7,177 nt of DNA from Oscillospiraceae bacterium. Its GTDB lineage: Bacteria > Bacillota_A > Clostridia > Oscillospirales > Oscillospiraceae. Of the stretch, positions 1 through 5,682 are shown piece after piece (position 1 is the stretch's first letter; each line of letters opens with the position of its first letter). The stretch spans positions 1 through 7,177 of the forward strand of contig JAGBEM010000054.1 of assembly GCA_017936985.1 (NCBI GenBank), in the 5' to 3' direction. Below the pieces are notes generated by a model. It ran no database searches. It was not told the origin of the DNA and saw nothing but the letters and a program-made list of their open reading frames with translations. A program made the translations under genes and the position numbers.

Positions 1-1041
1 GAACTGGCTCAGGAACCGAACGTCGTTATCAAAGATCAAACGAAGGTCGTTGATCTTCAGACGGCCCATGGCGGTGCGCTCCAGACCGATGCCGAAGGCG
101 AAGCCGGAATACTTGTCCGGGTCAATGCCGCAGCCACGGAGAACTTCGGGGTGCACCATACCGGCACCCAACAGCTCGATCCAGCCTTCGCCGTGGCAGG
201 TAGAGCAGACCTGACCGTCCACTTCGCCGGTGCCGTGGCACTTGTGGCACTGCATATCCATTTCGCAGCTGGGCTCGGTGAAGGGGAAGTGGTGGGGGCG
301 GAAACGAACCTGTGCGTCATGACCGTAGATCTTGTTCATAATGGTGATCAGCGCGCCCTTCAGATCGCCCATGGTGATGTCCTCGGCGACCACCAGACCT
401 TCGATCTGATGGAACATGGGGGAGTGGGTGGCATCGGCCTCGTCCTTACGGAACACACGGCCGGGAGCAAGCATGCACAGAGGCGGCTTGTGGTTTTCCA
501 TGAATCGGATCTGCATGGAGCTGGTCTGGGTGCGCAGCAGCACAGAATCGTCATCGGTAAAGTAGAAGGTGTCGCTGCGGTCCCGGGAGGGGTGACCTTC
601 CTCAATGTTCAGCCGTGTGAAGTTGTAGTCTGCAAATTCCACCTCAGGGCCGTCCACAACGGTGTAGCCCATGCCCACGAAAATATCCTTGATCTCCTGC
701 AGGACCATGTTCATGGGGTGCTGATGACCCATAGCGATCTTGTCACCGGGGATGCTCACATCGATGGCTTCTTCTGCCAGCTTGCTTTCCAGAACGGCTG
801 CGTCGATGGCGCTTTTGCGGCTTTCAAGCTTGCTTTCGATCTCAGCGCGGACAGAGTTTGCAAGCTGACCCATAACGGGACGCTCTTCAGCACTGAGCTT
901 ACCCATCATTTTCAGAACGGCAGTCAGTTCACCCTTTTTGCCCAGCCACTTGACCCGAAGTTCTTCCAGAGCAGCAGGCGTCTGGGCTTCTTCCAGGGAA
1001 GCCAATGCCTGCAGTCGGATGTTTTCCAGTTGTTGCTTCAT
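1..1041 (-). CDS. pheS: Phenylalanyl-tRNA synthetase alpha subunit (stop codon just outside window)
   Basis: PheS is the catalytic subunit of the cytoplasmic alpha2-beta2 synthetase that charges tRNA-Phe. All 347 codons are present and end in NDVRFLSQF, the usual C-terminus of the family, so only the stop codon is cut off. Residues 1-85 form the N-terminal coiled-coil arm. The class II core follows: GPEVEFADYNFT (131-142), motif 2 around LLRTQTSSMQIR and the APGRVFRKDEADATH segment (168-206), FHQIEGLVV (210-218), and motif 3 GFAFGIGLERTAM (313-325). Residues 259-282 carry two CxxC pairs (C265/C268 and C279/C282), consistent with a small zinc-binding insertion. The start at 1041 has an AGGAGG sequence (1049-1054) 7 nt upstream. 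A T-box leader precedes the gene. pheT would be expected next, beyond the left edge. Identity is very secure. Confidence 0.98.
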   Translation of the reverse strand, partial: MKQQLENIRLQALASLEEAQTPAALEELRVKWLGKKGELTAVLKMMGKLSAEERPVMGQLANSVRAEIESKLESRKSAIDAAVLESKLAEEAIDVSIPGDKIAMGHQHPMNMVLQEIKDIFVGMGYTVVDGPEVEFADYNFTRLNIEEGHPSRDRSDTFYFTDDDSVLLRTQTSSMQIRFMENHKPPLCMLAPGRVFRKDEADATHSPMFHQIEGLVVAEDITMGDLKGALITIMNKIYGHDAQVRFRPHHFPFTEPSCEMDMQCHKCHGTGEVDGQVCSTCHGEGWIELLGAGMVHPEVLRGCGIDPDKYSGFAFGIGLERTAMGRLKINDLRLIFDNDVRFLSQF

Positions 1042-1046
1042 ATTTC

Positions 1047-1054
1047 TTCCTCCT
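1047..1054 (-). promoter_or_regulatory. Ribosome binding site of pheS
   Basis: AGGAGGAA lies upstream of the pheS ATG. The core AGGAGG is 7 nt from the start codon, which fixes the start at 1041. It lies downstream of the leader terminator, so it is only transcribed when antitermination occurs. Confidence 0.9.
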
Positions 1055-1068
1055 AAAAGGTTTACTAC

Positions 1069-1110
1069 AAAAAAATAATCCTTCCATCCCAACTATCGGG
1101 ACGAAAGGAT
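1069..1110 (-). terminator. Regulated intrinsic terminator of the pheS T-box leader
   Basis: On the minus strand ATCCTTTCGTCCC (1110-1098) pairs over 13 positions with GGGATGGAAGGAT (1090-1078), including two G-U pairs, around a 7-nt loop. A seven-U tract (1075-1069) follows closely. The 5' arm is shared with the antiterminator, so the two structures exclude each other, as expected for a T-box. Confidence 0.92.
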
Positions 1111-1332
1111 ATCCTTCCGCGGTACCACCCGCAATTCGCCTTACGGCGCACTCTTCGGCGCAAACACGCCTGTGACGGTTAACGCAGTCACGCGGCCATT
1201 CCTACTGTATTTTTCAGATGGCAGCTCCCGGGGGAAAGCCCTGTACTGCACCCATGCGGCTCCCACCATCCCACATTCGCTGAAGCAGTGTTGATCTGTA
1301 CACGGCGACCCGATCATCGCTTTTTCATATCT
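1069..1332 (-). promoter_or_regulatory. T-box riboswitch leader of pheS (tRNA-Phe sensing)
   Basis: The minus-strand leader contains the T-box core GGGTGGTACCGCGG (1117-1130), whose UGGU segment pairs with the free acceptor end of uncharged tRNA. About 100 nt upstream lies a Stem I-like region with GGTGGGAGCC (around 1257-1266). The T-box side can fold as an antiterminator (about 1095-1132): GAAGGAT pairs with ATCCTTT, then GGG pairs with CCC around the bulge. The alternative structure is the terminator annotated separately. A UUC triplet at 1236-1234, on the 3' side of the apparent Stem I, would be a fitting Phe specifier. That choice is tentative because Stem I was folded by eye. By analogy with the family, uncharged tRNA-Phe should promote read-through into pheS. 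The 5' end is set by the promoter just upstream. Confidence 0.93.
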
Positions 1333-1338
1333 TTGGAA

Positions 1339-1367
1339 ATAGTAACATATTGCGCGGGAAAAAGCAA
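1339..1367 (-). promoter_or_regulatory. Promoter of the pheS leader
   Basis: The minus strand reads TTGCTT (1367-1362), a 17-nt spacer, then TACTAT (1344-1339) with a TGT just upstream, which makes an extended -10. Transcription would begin near 1332, immediately 5' of the T-box Stem I region. Confidence 0.7.
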
Positions 1368-1392
1368 GTATTATTTCTAAATACCTTCCTGC

Positions 1393-1422
1393 TTGACGGT
1401 TTGCGCTCTGGTATGCTACCAT
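1393..1422 (+). promoter_or_regulatory. Promoter of nnrD and downstream genes
   Basis: TTGACG (1393-1398) is followed by an 18-nt spacer and TACCAT (1417-1422), with TGC just upstream as an extended -10. Transcription would start near 1429, leaving only about a dozen nt before the nnrD ATG but including the GAGGTG ribosome binding site (1431-1436). It is divergent from the pheS promoter, with 25 nt between the two -35 boxes. Confidence 0.6.
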
Positions 1423-1441
1423 AATTTCAAGAGGTGATCAC

Positions 1442-2281
1442 ATGAAAACTTTGGATCATGAACAGGTTTTATCTTTGCTTCCGGACAGAGATCCCAATGC
1501 CCACAAAGGCGATTTTGGCAGAATTTTGCTGCTGTGCGGCAGCCGGGGTTATACCGGCGCTGCAGCTCTTGCCGCTATGGGCGCTCTGCGCAGCGGTGCC
1601 GGGCTTACCTTTCTGGGCGTGCCGGAAAGTATTTACGCTATTGAAGCGGTCAAACTGACAGAGCCCATCGTATTTCCTTTGTTTGAAGCAGAGGGAAAAC
1701 TCAGTAAAGCCGCTATCCCGGAGATCCTGCACCGCCTGGAGCATATGGATGCTGTCCTGATCGGCCCCGGACTGGGGCAGTCGAAGGGAACGCTGGCGGT
1801 GACCCGTGCGGTCCTGGAAAATGCAAAATGCCCGGTAGTGGTGGATGCCGATGGCATAAATGTCCTGGCTGCGCATATGGATATATTGCGCAAGCGGCAT
1901 GATCCCACCATTTTAACGCCCCACGCAGGAGAATTTTCCCGTCTGGGTGGCAGCAGCCAAAACAGAATTGCCGGGGCAGAAGCCTTTGCCGCGGAATATG
2001 GCTGCGTTCTTCTTCTGAAAGGCCATGAAACGGTCATTACCGATGGGGCAGAAACATATGTAAATCAAACCGGCAATCCGGGTATGGCTGTCGGCGGCAG
2101 CGGCGATGTGCTTGCGGGTATCATCGTCAGCCTGCTTGGACAGAAGCTGCCTCCGCTGGAAGCAGCAGCTGCAGGGGCCTGGCTTCACGGCACGGCCGGA
2201 GATATCTGTGCAAAAGAGATTGGGCAGTACGGTATGTTGCCCAGTGATATGGTGGAGGTGCTGCCGCGACTTATGAAATAA
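1442..2281 (+). CDS. nnrD: ADP-dependent NAD(P)H-hydrate dehydratase (YjeF C-terminal domain/CARKD family)
   Basis: This is a metabolite-repair enzyme that dehydrates S-NAD(P)HX, the damaged hydrate of NAD(P)H, back to NAD(P)H at the expense of ADP. The 279-residue protein has the ribokinase-like YjeF_C fold. Visible motifs are HKGDFGRILLLCGS (21-34), GAGL (52-55), IGPGLG (107-112), VDADGIN (134-140), LTPHAGEF (158-165), LLKGHETVI (191-199), and GNPGMAVGGSGDVLAG (211-226), where D222 matches the conserved catalytic Asp. HGTAGD (249-254) follows near the C-terminus. The start at 1442 has GAGGTG 5 nt upstream. The N-terminal YjeF epimerase domain (NnrE) is absent, so the epimerase must be encoded elsewhere or be lacking. 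It is first in a probable unit with the lipoprotein gene 12 nt downstream and then mazF. Confidence 0.95.
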   Translation: MKTLDHEQVLSLLPDRDPNAHKGDFGRILLLCGSRGYTGAAALAAMGALRSGAGLTFLGVPESIYAIEAVKLTEPIVFPLFEAEGKLSKAAIPEILHRLEHMDAVLIGPGLGQSKGTLAVTRAVLENAKCPVVVDADGINVLAAHMDILRKRHDPTILTPHAGEFSRLGGSSQNRIAGAEAFAAEYGCVLLLKGHETVITDGAETYVNQTGNPGMAVGGSGDVLAGIIVSLLGQKLPPLEAAAAGAWLHGTAGDICAKEIGQYGMLPSDMVEVLPRLMK

Positions 2282-2293
2282 GGCGGTGGTTTC

Positions 2294-2851
2294 ATAAAAC
2301 GGATTCTTTGTGTACTGTTTGCTTTTTTTCTGCTGACAGGCTGCTCAGGGCAGGATGACGGCCTGGACCGGGCCATGTCTCTGCGCTCCCGGCTTTTGGC
2401 CGGGGCGGTCAGCTTTGATGTGGAGATCACGGCAGATTACGGCGATGAGATCTATACCTTCACCTTGAACTGTCAGTCCGATACCCAGGGGCAGGTGAGC
2501 TTTACCGTTACAGAACCGGAAAGCATTTCCGGTATTGCGGGTACCATGGATGCATTCGGCGGCAAGCTGCGTTTTGATGATAAGGTGCTTGCATTTCCGC
2601 TGATGGCGGATGATCAGTTGTCGCCGGTGTCCACTCCCTGGATATTAATGCGTACCTTGCGCAGCGGCTATCTGACCGCAGCAGGCAAAGAAGGAGATCT
2701 TCTGCGCCTATCCATTGACGACAGCTACGATGACGATGCACTGCACCTGGATATCTGGCTGGACGAATCTGATCACCCTGTCCGTGCCGAGGTGATCTGG
2801 CAGGGAAGAAGACTTCTGTCGATGCAGGTCAAAAACTTTACTTTTCTGTAG
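2294..2851 (+). CDS. Lipoprotein with an apparent ATA start, possibly LolA-fold (YdcC/GerS-like)
   Basis: From an ATA codon at 2294 the frame encodes 185 residues beginning (M)KRILCVLFAFFLLTGCSG. This is a textbook lipoprotein signal peptide: K2-R3, a hydrophobic core at 4-14, and lipobox L14-T-G-C17, with lipidation expected on C17. The signal peptide has no in-frame ATG, GTG or TTG; the first in-frame ATG (2375) would remove the lipobox entirely. GGTGG (2285-2289) lies 4 nt before the ATA. The mature part is mostly beta-rich and acidic (for example VSFDVEITADYGDEIYTFTL at 39-58) and ends in a QVKNFTFL strand. It follows nnrD by 12 nt in the same frame and precedes mazF. That position parallels ydcC in Bacillus, which suggests a LolA-like sporulation or envelope lipoprotein. 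The fold and role are inferred from context only. Confidence 0.8.
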   Translation: MKRILCVLFAFFLLTGCSGQDDGLDRAMSLRSRLLAGAVSFDVEITADYGDEIYTFTLNCQSDTQGQVSFTVTEPESISGIAGTMDAFGGKLRFDDKVLAFPLMADDQLSPVSTPWILMRTLRSGYLTAAGKEGDLLRLSIDDSYDDDALHLDIWLDESDHPVRAEVIWQGRRLLSMQVKNFTFL

Positions 2852-2858
2852 CATTTGG

Positions 2859-2981
2859 CACTCCGAAGCATAGGATATTTTGCAGGCAAAACCGTATATT
2901 TTCCATTTGTGCGTGGGAGAATATCTTCACAGGCGTTACATATGGAACGATCCGGTAGCGCCGGCAGATTTCTTCGGAGTG
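2859..2981 (+). repeat. Nested inverted repeats forming a possible structured mazF leader
   Basis: CACTCCGAAG (2859-2868) is a perfect 10-nt complement of CTTCGGAGTG (2972-2981). Inside it AGGATATTTT (2872-2881) pairs with AGAATATCTT (2918-2927), with two G-U pairs, and a short CCGG/CCGG hairpin (2952-2964) follows. The outer 3' arm contains the GGAG that is the only credible Shine-Dalgarno sequence of mazF. Base pairing is read directly from the sequence. A regulatory role is inference. Confidence 0.5.
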
Positions 2982-2989
2982 TGAGATAC

Positions 2990-3355
2990 ATGGATTCATC
3001 TGTCAAGCGGGGGGATATATTTTATGCGGACCTGTTGCCGGTGGTAGGCAGCGAGCAGGGGGGCACCCGGCCTGTGCTGATCGTACAAAACGATACCGGC
3101 AACCGTCATTCTCCCACAGTCATCGCTGCGGCGATCACCAGTCAGACGGGCAAAGCAAGACTGCCTACCCACATCAATATCGCCGGCGGCAGCGTGGGCT
3201 TAAGCAAGGATTCTGTGATCCTCCTGGAGCAGATCCGTACCATCGACAAACGCCGCCTCCGGGAACACATGGGCCACCTGGACGACCAGCATATGTCCAT
3301 GGTCAATGATGCCATTGCTGTCAGCTTCGGCTTAAATTCCGCCAATGGCCTATGA
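2990..3355 (+). CDS. mazF: MazF/NdoA (PemK-family) mRNA interferase toxin
   Basis: MazF-family toxins are ribosome-independent endoribonucleases that cut mRNA at short single-stranded sequences. The 121-residue protein is near the usual family size. It opens with KRGDIFYADL (6-15) and the loop GSEQGGTRPVLIVQND (20-35), with R27 matching the catalytic Arg. PTVIAAAITSQ (42-52) follows, with T50 in the position of the catalytic Thr, then DSVILLEQIRTIDKRRL (74-90), the conserved core strand. The ATG at 2990 is preferred because GGAG (2976-2979) lies 10 nt upstream and the family begins with this motif. In-frame codons back to a TTG at 2855 do not resemble MazF or MazE. No MazE/NdoAI antitoxin gene is visible upstream or downstream. 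It is the last gene before a strong terminator. Confidence 0.94.
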   Translation: MDSSVKRGDIFYADLLPVVGSEQGGTRPVLIVQNDTGNRHSPTVIAAAITSQTGKARLPTHINIAGGSVGLSKDSVILLEQIRTIDKRRLREHMGHLDDQHMSMVNDAIAVSFGLNSANGL

Positions 3356-3357
3356 AT

Positions 3358-3404
3358 AAAGCCCCCCTTGTGCTGCATAAGCTGTGGCAGAAGGGGGCTT
3401 TTTT
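3358..3404 (+). terminator. Intrinsic terminator after mazF, overlapping the next ribosome binding site
   Basis: AAAGCCCCCCTT (3358-3369) pairs with AAGGGGGCTTT (3391-3401), with an inner CTGC/GCAG pairing, and runs into six T residues (3399-3404). It starts 3 nt after the mazF stop. The AGGGGG of the 3' arm lies 7 nt before the ATG at 3405. Confidence 0.9.
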
Positions 3405-3788
3405 ATGGAAGAAATGTATGCTATCGAGCAGGCCGGACAGAAGATCGGACAAGCCGAAGTCACCCGGCAGGGTCTTTACTACCATTTTACTTGCCATTGC
3501 CGGTTAAGTGGTGAGGTGATCTGCCGCCTGGCGGCAGTCTGCGGTGATAAAATGGAAAACCTGGGCATCCCGGTACCGGAAAACGGAGAATTTATCCTGC
3601 GCAAAAAGATTCCGGTGAGCCGTCTGGGAGAAGGGCAGCTGCGCATCCGGGTGTTGCCAAAGCACACCGAGCTTGCAGGTCACTTTGTGCCCATCAGCCC
3701 GGAAGAACCCTTTCGCTACCTTTCCCGGCTGAAAAATGCCTATCTGGAGCGCCGGGGTCAGCAGCTGGGGGTCGTGATCAAAGAGTAA
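3405..3788 (+). CDS. Small uncharacterised cytoplasmic protein
   Basis: I do not recognise this 127-residue protein. It has no signal peptide or membrane segment. It begins MEEMYAIEQAGQKIGQAEV, has four cysteines in the first half (C30, C32, C40, C46) and a beta-rich middle with KKIPVSRLGEGQLRIRVLP (67-85). It ends with a basic helix-like stretch RYLSRLKNAYLERR (104-117). The ATG at 3405 has AGGGGG (3392-3397) 7 nt upstream, but that sequence is inside the preceding terminator stem. An ATG at 3414 is an alternative. A GTG at 3384 in the same frame would start inside the terminator loop and is less likely. The gene is followed by a new promoter, so it is either expressed by read-through from mazF or from a promoter I cannot identify. 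The reading frame looks genuine, but the function is unknown. Confidence 0.75.
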   Translation: MEEMYAIEQAGQKIGQAEVTRQGLYYHFTCHCRLSGEVICRLAAVCGDKMENLGIPVPENGEFILRKKIPVSRLGEGQLRIRVLPKHTELAGHFVPISPEEPFRYLSRLKNAYLERRGQQLGVVIKE

Positions 3789-3818
3789 AATTCAAACATT
3801 AAGAGTTTCTTAAAGCCG

Positions 3819-3847
3819 TTGACATCTATTTTCGTAGCCTGTAAAAT
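3819..3847 (+). promoter_or_regulatory. Strong sigma-A promoter of the YwaF-like gene
   Basis: A perfect TTGACA (3819-3824) is followed by a 17-nt spacer and TAAAAT (3842-3847). Transcription would begin near 3854, giving a leader of about 33 nt. A TTAAGA/TCTTAA inverted repeat (3799-3813) lies 5 nt upstream of the -35. Confidence 0.85.
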
Positions 3848-3886
3848 CCAGAATATAAGCAAAATACATGGATGACAGGAGTGTGT

Positions 3887-4768
3887 ATGATGTATATTGC
3901 CATGTTTAACGGCTGGTACTTTTTCTGGTTGATCCTCTCTGCCGGCGCTATTGTGGGACTGTACTTCCTGCTGCGAAATAAAAGCACATTCACCCAAAAG
4001 GCAGTTCTGTTCGGCTTGTTGGCAGCTGGATTTGTGATGCACTTTTTAAAGGTGTATATCCCACCTTACTCGGTAGACGAAGCCAGAATGCTCCGGGATA
4101 GCTGGTTTGTTAACATCTGCGGTGCCAATATTGCCTTGTTCCCGTTTTTCTTCTTTTCAAAGAATCAGAAGATCAAGGACTATATGTTCTACATCGGTGT
4201 TCTCAGCGGCCTGATCGCCCTTTTCTATCCCCAGGAGCCCATCGCCAAGGCGGATCAGAGTGCAGAGCAGCTGGACATCATCCGCTTTTATTATCACCAT
4301 TGGATGGTGCTGGCAGTGCCGTTGCTGATGGTGCTGTTCGGTCACCATAAGTTGTCCTATAAGCGCATCCTAAGCGCTCCCACGGGGCTGTTGCTTTTGA
4401 TGCTGTTCATTATGCTCAACCAGATATTCCAGTCCGAGATGGGCTACATTCCCTTGCGTGACAGGAACAATTTTTTCGGCATTGATTACAAGAACACCTC
4501 TTACATCTGGGGCCCCGGCACCAACGATGCCATCGGTGATTTCCTGGCGCTGTTCACTCCCAACCTGTTCAAAACAGTGCCCGTTGGCGAATTTGCCGGT
4601 CAGCTCAAATACTGGCCCTGGTTCTGGCTGATCGTTCCGGTATATCTGCTGGTTACGCCGCTGTCCATCCTGCTTGCGCTGCCCTTTGATCATAAATCTC
4701 TGGCTGAAGATGTCAGAAAGCTGAAGCAACGCTTCCACAAGAAAAAGAATACCCCCGCAAAAGCCTAA
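3887..4768 (+). CDS. YwaF/TMEM164-like multi-pass integral membrane protein (TIGR02206-type)
   Basis: The 293-residue protein has about seven hydrophobic helices, near residues 9-29, 38-57, 74-90, 99-116, 133-152, 163-181 and 244-266. It ends in a basic cytoplasmic tail rich in K and R (277-288). The pattern FVNICGANIALFP (74-86), followed by FYYHHWMVLAVPLLMVL (134-150), resembles the YwaF/TMEM164 family. In that family an N-x-C motif and a downstream His are conserved, and human TMEM164 has been reported as a lipid acyltransferase. C78 and H137/H138 are the equivalents by my reading. Family assignment is by eye and moderate. The start at 3887 (or 3890) is chosen because AGGAG (3877-3881) lies 5-8 nt upstream. 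The in-frame ATG at 3872 is 5' of that site. It has its own strong promoter and terminator, so it is monocistronic. Confidence 0.8.
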   Translation: MMYIAMFNGWYFFWLILSAGAIVGLYFLLRNKSTFTQKAVLFGLLAAGFVMHFLKVYIPPYSVDEARMLRDSWFVNICGANIALFPFFFFSKNQKIKDYMFYIGVLSGLIALFYPQEPIAKADQSAEQLDIIRFYYHHWMVLAVPLLMVLFGHHKLSYKRILSAPTGLLLLMLFIMLNQIFQSEMGYIPLRDRNNFFGIDYKNTSYIWGPGTNDAIGDFLALFTPNLFKTVPVGEFAGQLKYWPWFWLIVPVYLLVTPLSILLALPFDHKSLAEDVRKLKQRFHKKKNTPAKA

Positions 4769-4770
4769 TA

Positions 4771-4798
4771 AAAAGCCGCCCATTGGGCGGCTTTTTTT
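4771..4798. terminator. Bidirectional intrinsic terminator between convergent genes
   Basis: AAAAGCCGCCC (4771-4781) and GGGCGGCTTTT (4785-4795) form a perfect 11-bp stem with an ATT loop. It has seven T residues at 4792-4798 on the plus strand and a T tract on the minus strand (the A run 4770-4774). It serves the YwaF-like gene on the plus strand and the DUF362 gene on the minus strand. Confidence 0.93.
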
Positions 4799-4802
4799 CT
4801 GT

Positions 4803-5669
4803 CTATTTCAGTTCCACCAGTTCATATTCCCGGCTGCCCAAGCCTAATGCTGCGGCAGCTTCAATGGTGTGGATGCCGTTACGACTTTCGATGCGCTCTA
4901 TCAAATGTCCCTTGTTAGGATCATCGCAGCCGTATACCAGATCGATGCAGGCCTGGTCAATGGCAACCGGATCCAGAGAGACCAGAATACCAATGTCTGC
5001 GATGCAGGGATCTTCCGCCTTGGCGCAGCAGTCGCAGTCCACACTCATATTCTTCATTACATTGACATACACTGCGTTGCCGCCAAAGTATTTGCTGACG
5101 GATAGTGCCGCGTCGGCCATGGCTTCCAGGAAAGAATCGTGATCGGCGTGCCAGAAATTCTCTGTCGTACCGGCACCGTGAATGTACTTCTTACCGTAAG
5201 AGGAAGCGAATCCGATGGAAAGCTGCTTGATAGCACCGCCATAGCCGCCCATGGGATGTCCCTTAAAATGAGACAGCACCAGTGTGGCATCATAATTCCC
5301 AAGATCTTTACCTACATAATTCTTTTTGATAATTTTACCTTCCGGGATCTCCAGCACCATATCCGGGCCTGCAGCGTCCAGAAGATCTACGGTAAAGTGG
5401 CCACTCCAGCCGTGCTTTTGAAAGGTTGCCATATGCCGTTCGGTGGTGTTCCGGGCGCCTTCATAGGCGGTGTTGCATTCTACGATGGTGCCGCCCACAT
5501 GATCGACTACCGGCTTCCAGAATTCCGGCCGCAGGAAATTCTGATTACCCACCTCGCCGGAGTGGACTTTGATCGCGATATTTCCGGTCAGCTCTTTGCC
5601 CAGCTTTTGGTAAAGCTCCAGAACTTTTTCCGGAGTGACGGTACGGGAAAAATATACAGTCGGTTTCAT
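4803..5669 (-). CDS. DUF362 domain-containing protein
   Basis: The 288-residue soluble protein matches the DUF362 family as I recognise it: IAIKVHSGEVGNQNFLRP (31-48), DATLVLSHFKGHPMGGYGGAIKQLSIG (127-153), MKNMSVDCDCC (205-215), and DIGILVSLDPVAIDQACIDLV (225-245). Family members often occur with ferredoxin-like domains. This one lacks any CxxCxxCxxxC ferredoxin motif but has a cysteine cluster C212/C214/C215/C222 that could bind a metal or iron-sulfur cluster. The molecular function of the family is not established. The start at 5669 has AAAGGA (5677-5682) 7 nt upstream. An ATG at 5690 overlaps the end of the upstream gene and lacks a site of its own. It is the second gene of a two-gene operon, 13 nt behind the membrane-anchored protein gene. 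Confidence 0.92.
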   Translation of the reverse strand: MKPTVYFSRTVTPEKVLELYQKLGKELTGNIAIKVHSGEVGNQNFLRPEFWKPVVDHVGGTIVECNTAYEGARNTTERHMATFQKHGWSGHFTVDLLDAAGPDMVLEIPEGKIIKKNYVGKDLGNYDATLVLSHFKGHPMGGYGGAIKQLSIGFASSYGKKYIHGAGTTENFWHADHDSFLEAMADAALSVSKYFGGNAVYVNVMKNMSVDCDCCAKAEDPCIADIGILVSLDPVAIDQACIDLVYGCDDPNKGHLIERIESRNGIHTIEAAAALGLGSREYELVELK

Positions 5670-5682
5670 AAGAACATCCTTT

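Noticed and set aside
151..1056. Long open frame on the plus strand (301 codons) opposite pheS
   Set aside because: It is antisense to a certain pheS gene, has no family features, and its His/Val-rich composition is what the opposite strand of pheS produces.
1141..1422. Minus-strand 93-codon frame inside the T-box leader
   Set aside because: It spans the promoter and structured leader, has no ribosome binding site, and is explained by the regulatory RNA.
2869..2945. A separate promoter for mazF in the gap (TTGCAG, TTGTGC, TATATT and similar boxes)
   Set aside because: No pair of boxes has acceptable spacing; transcription from the nnrD promoter is simpler.
2855..2989. TTG-initiated N-terminal extension of mazF, or a mazE in this gap
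   Set aside because: The extra 45 residues do not resemble MazE or MazF, no ribosome binding site precedes the TTG, and the family start matches ATG 2990.
3384..3404. GTG start at 3384 for the small unknown gene
   Set aside because: Translation would begin inside the terminator loop and read through the stem; ATG 3405 is better spaced from a purine-rich site.
3872..3886. ATG 3872 as start of the YwaF-like protein
   Set aside because: It lies upstream of the AGGAG at 3877-3881, which serves ATG 3887 or 3890.
4783..5142. Plus-strand 119-codon frame starting in the bidirectional terminator
   Set aside because: It begins inside a hairpin and is antisense to the DUF362 gene.
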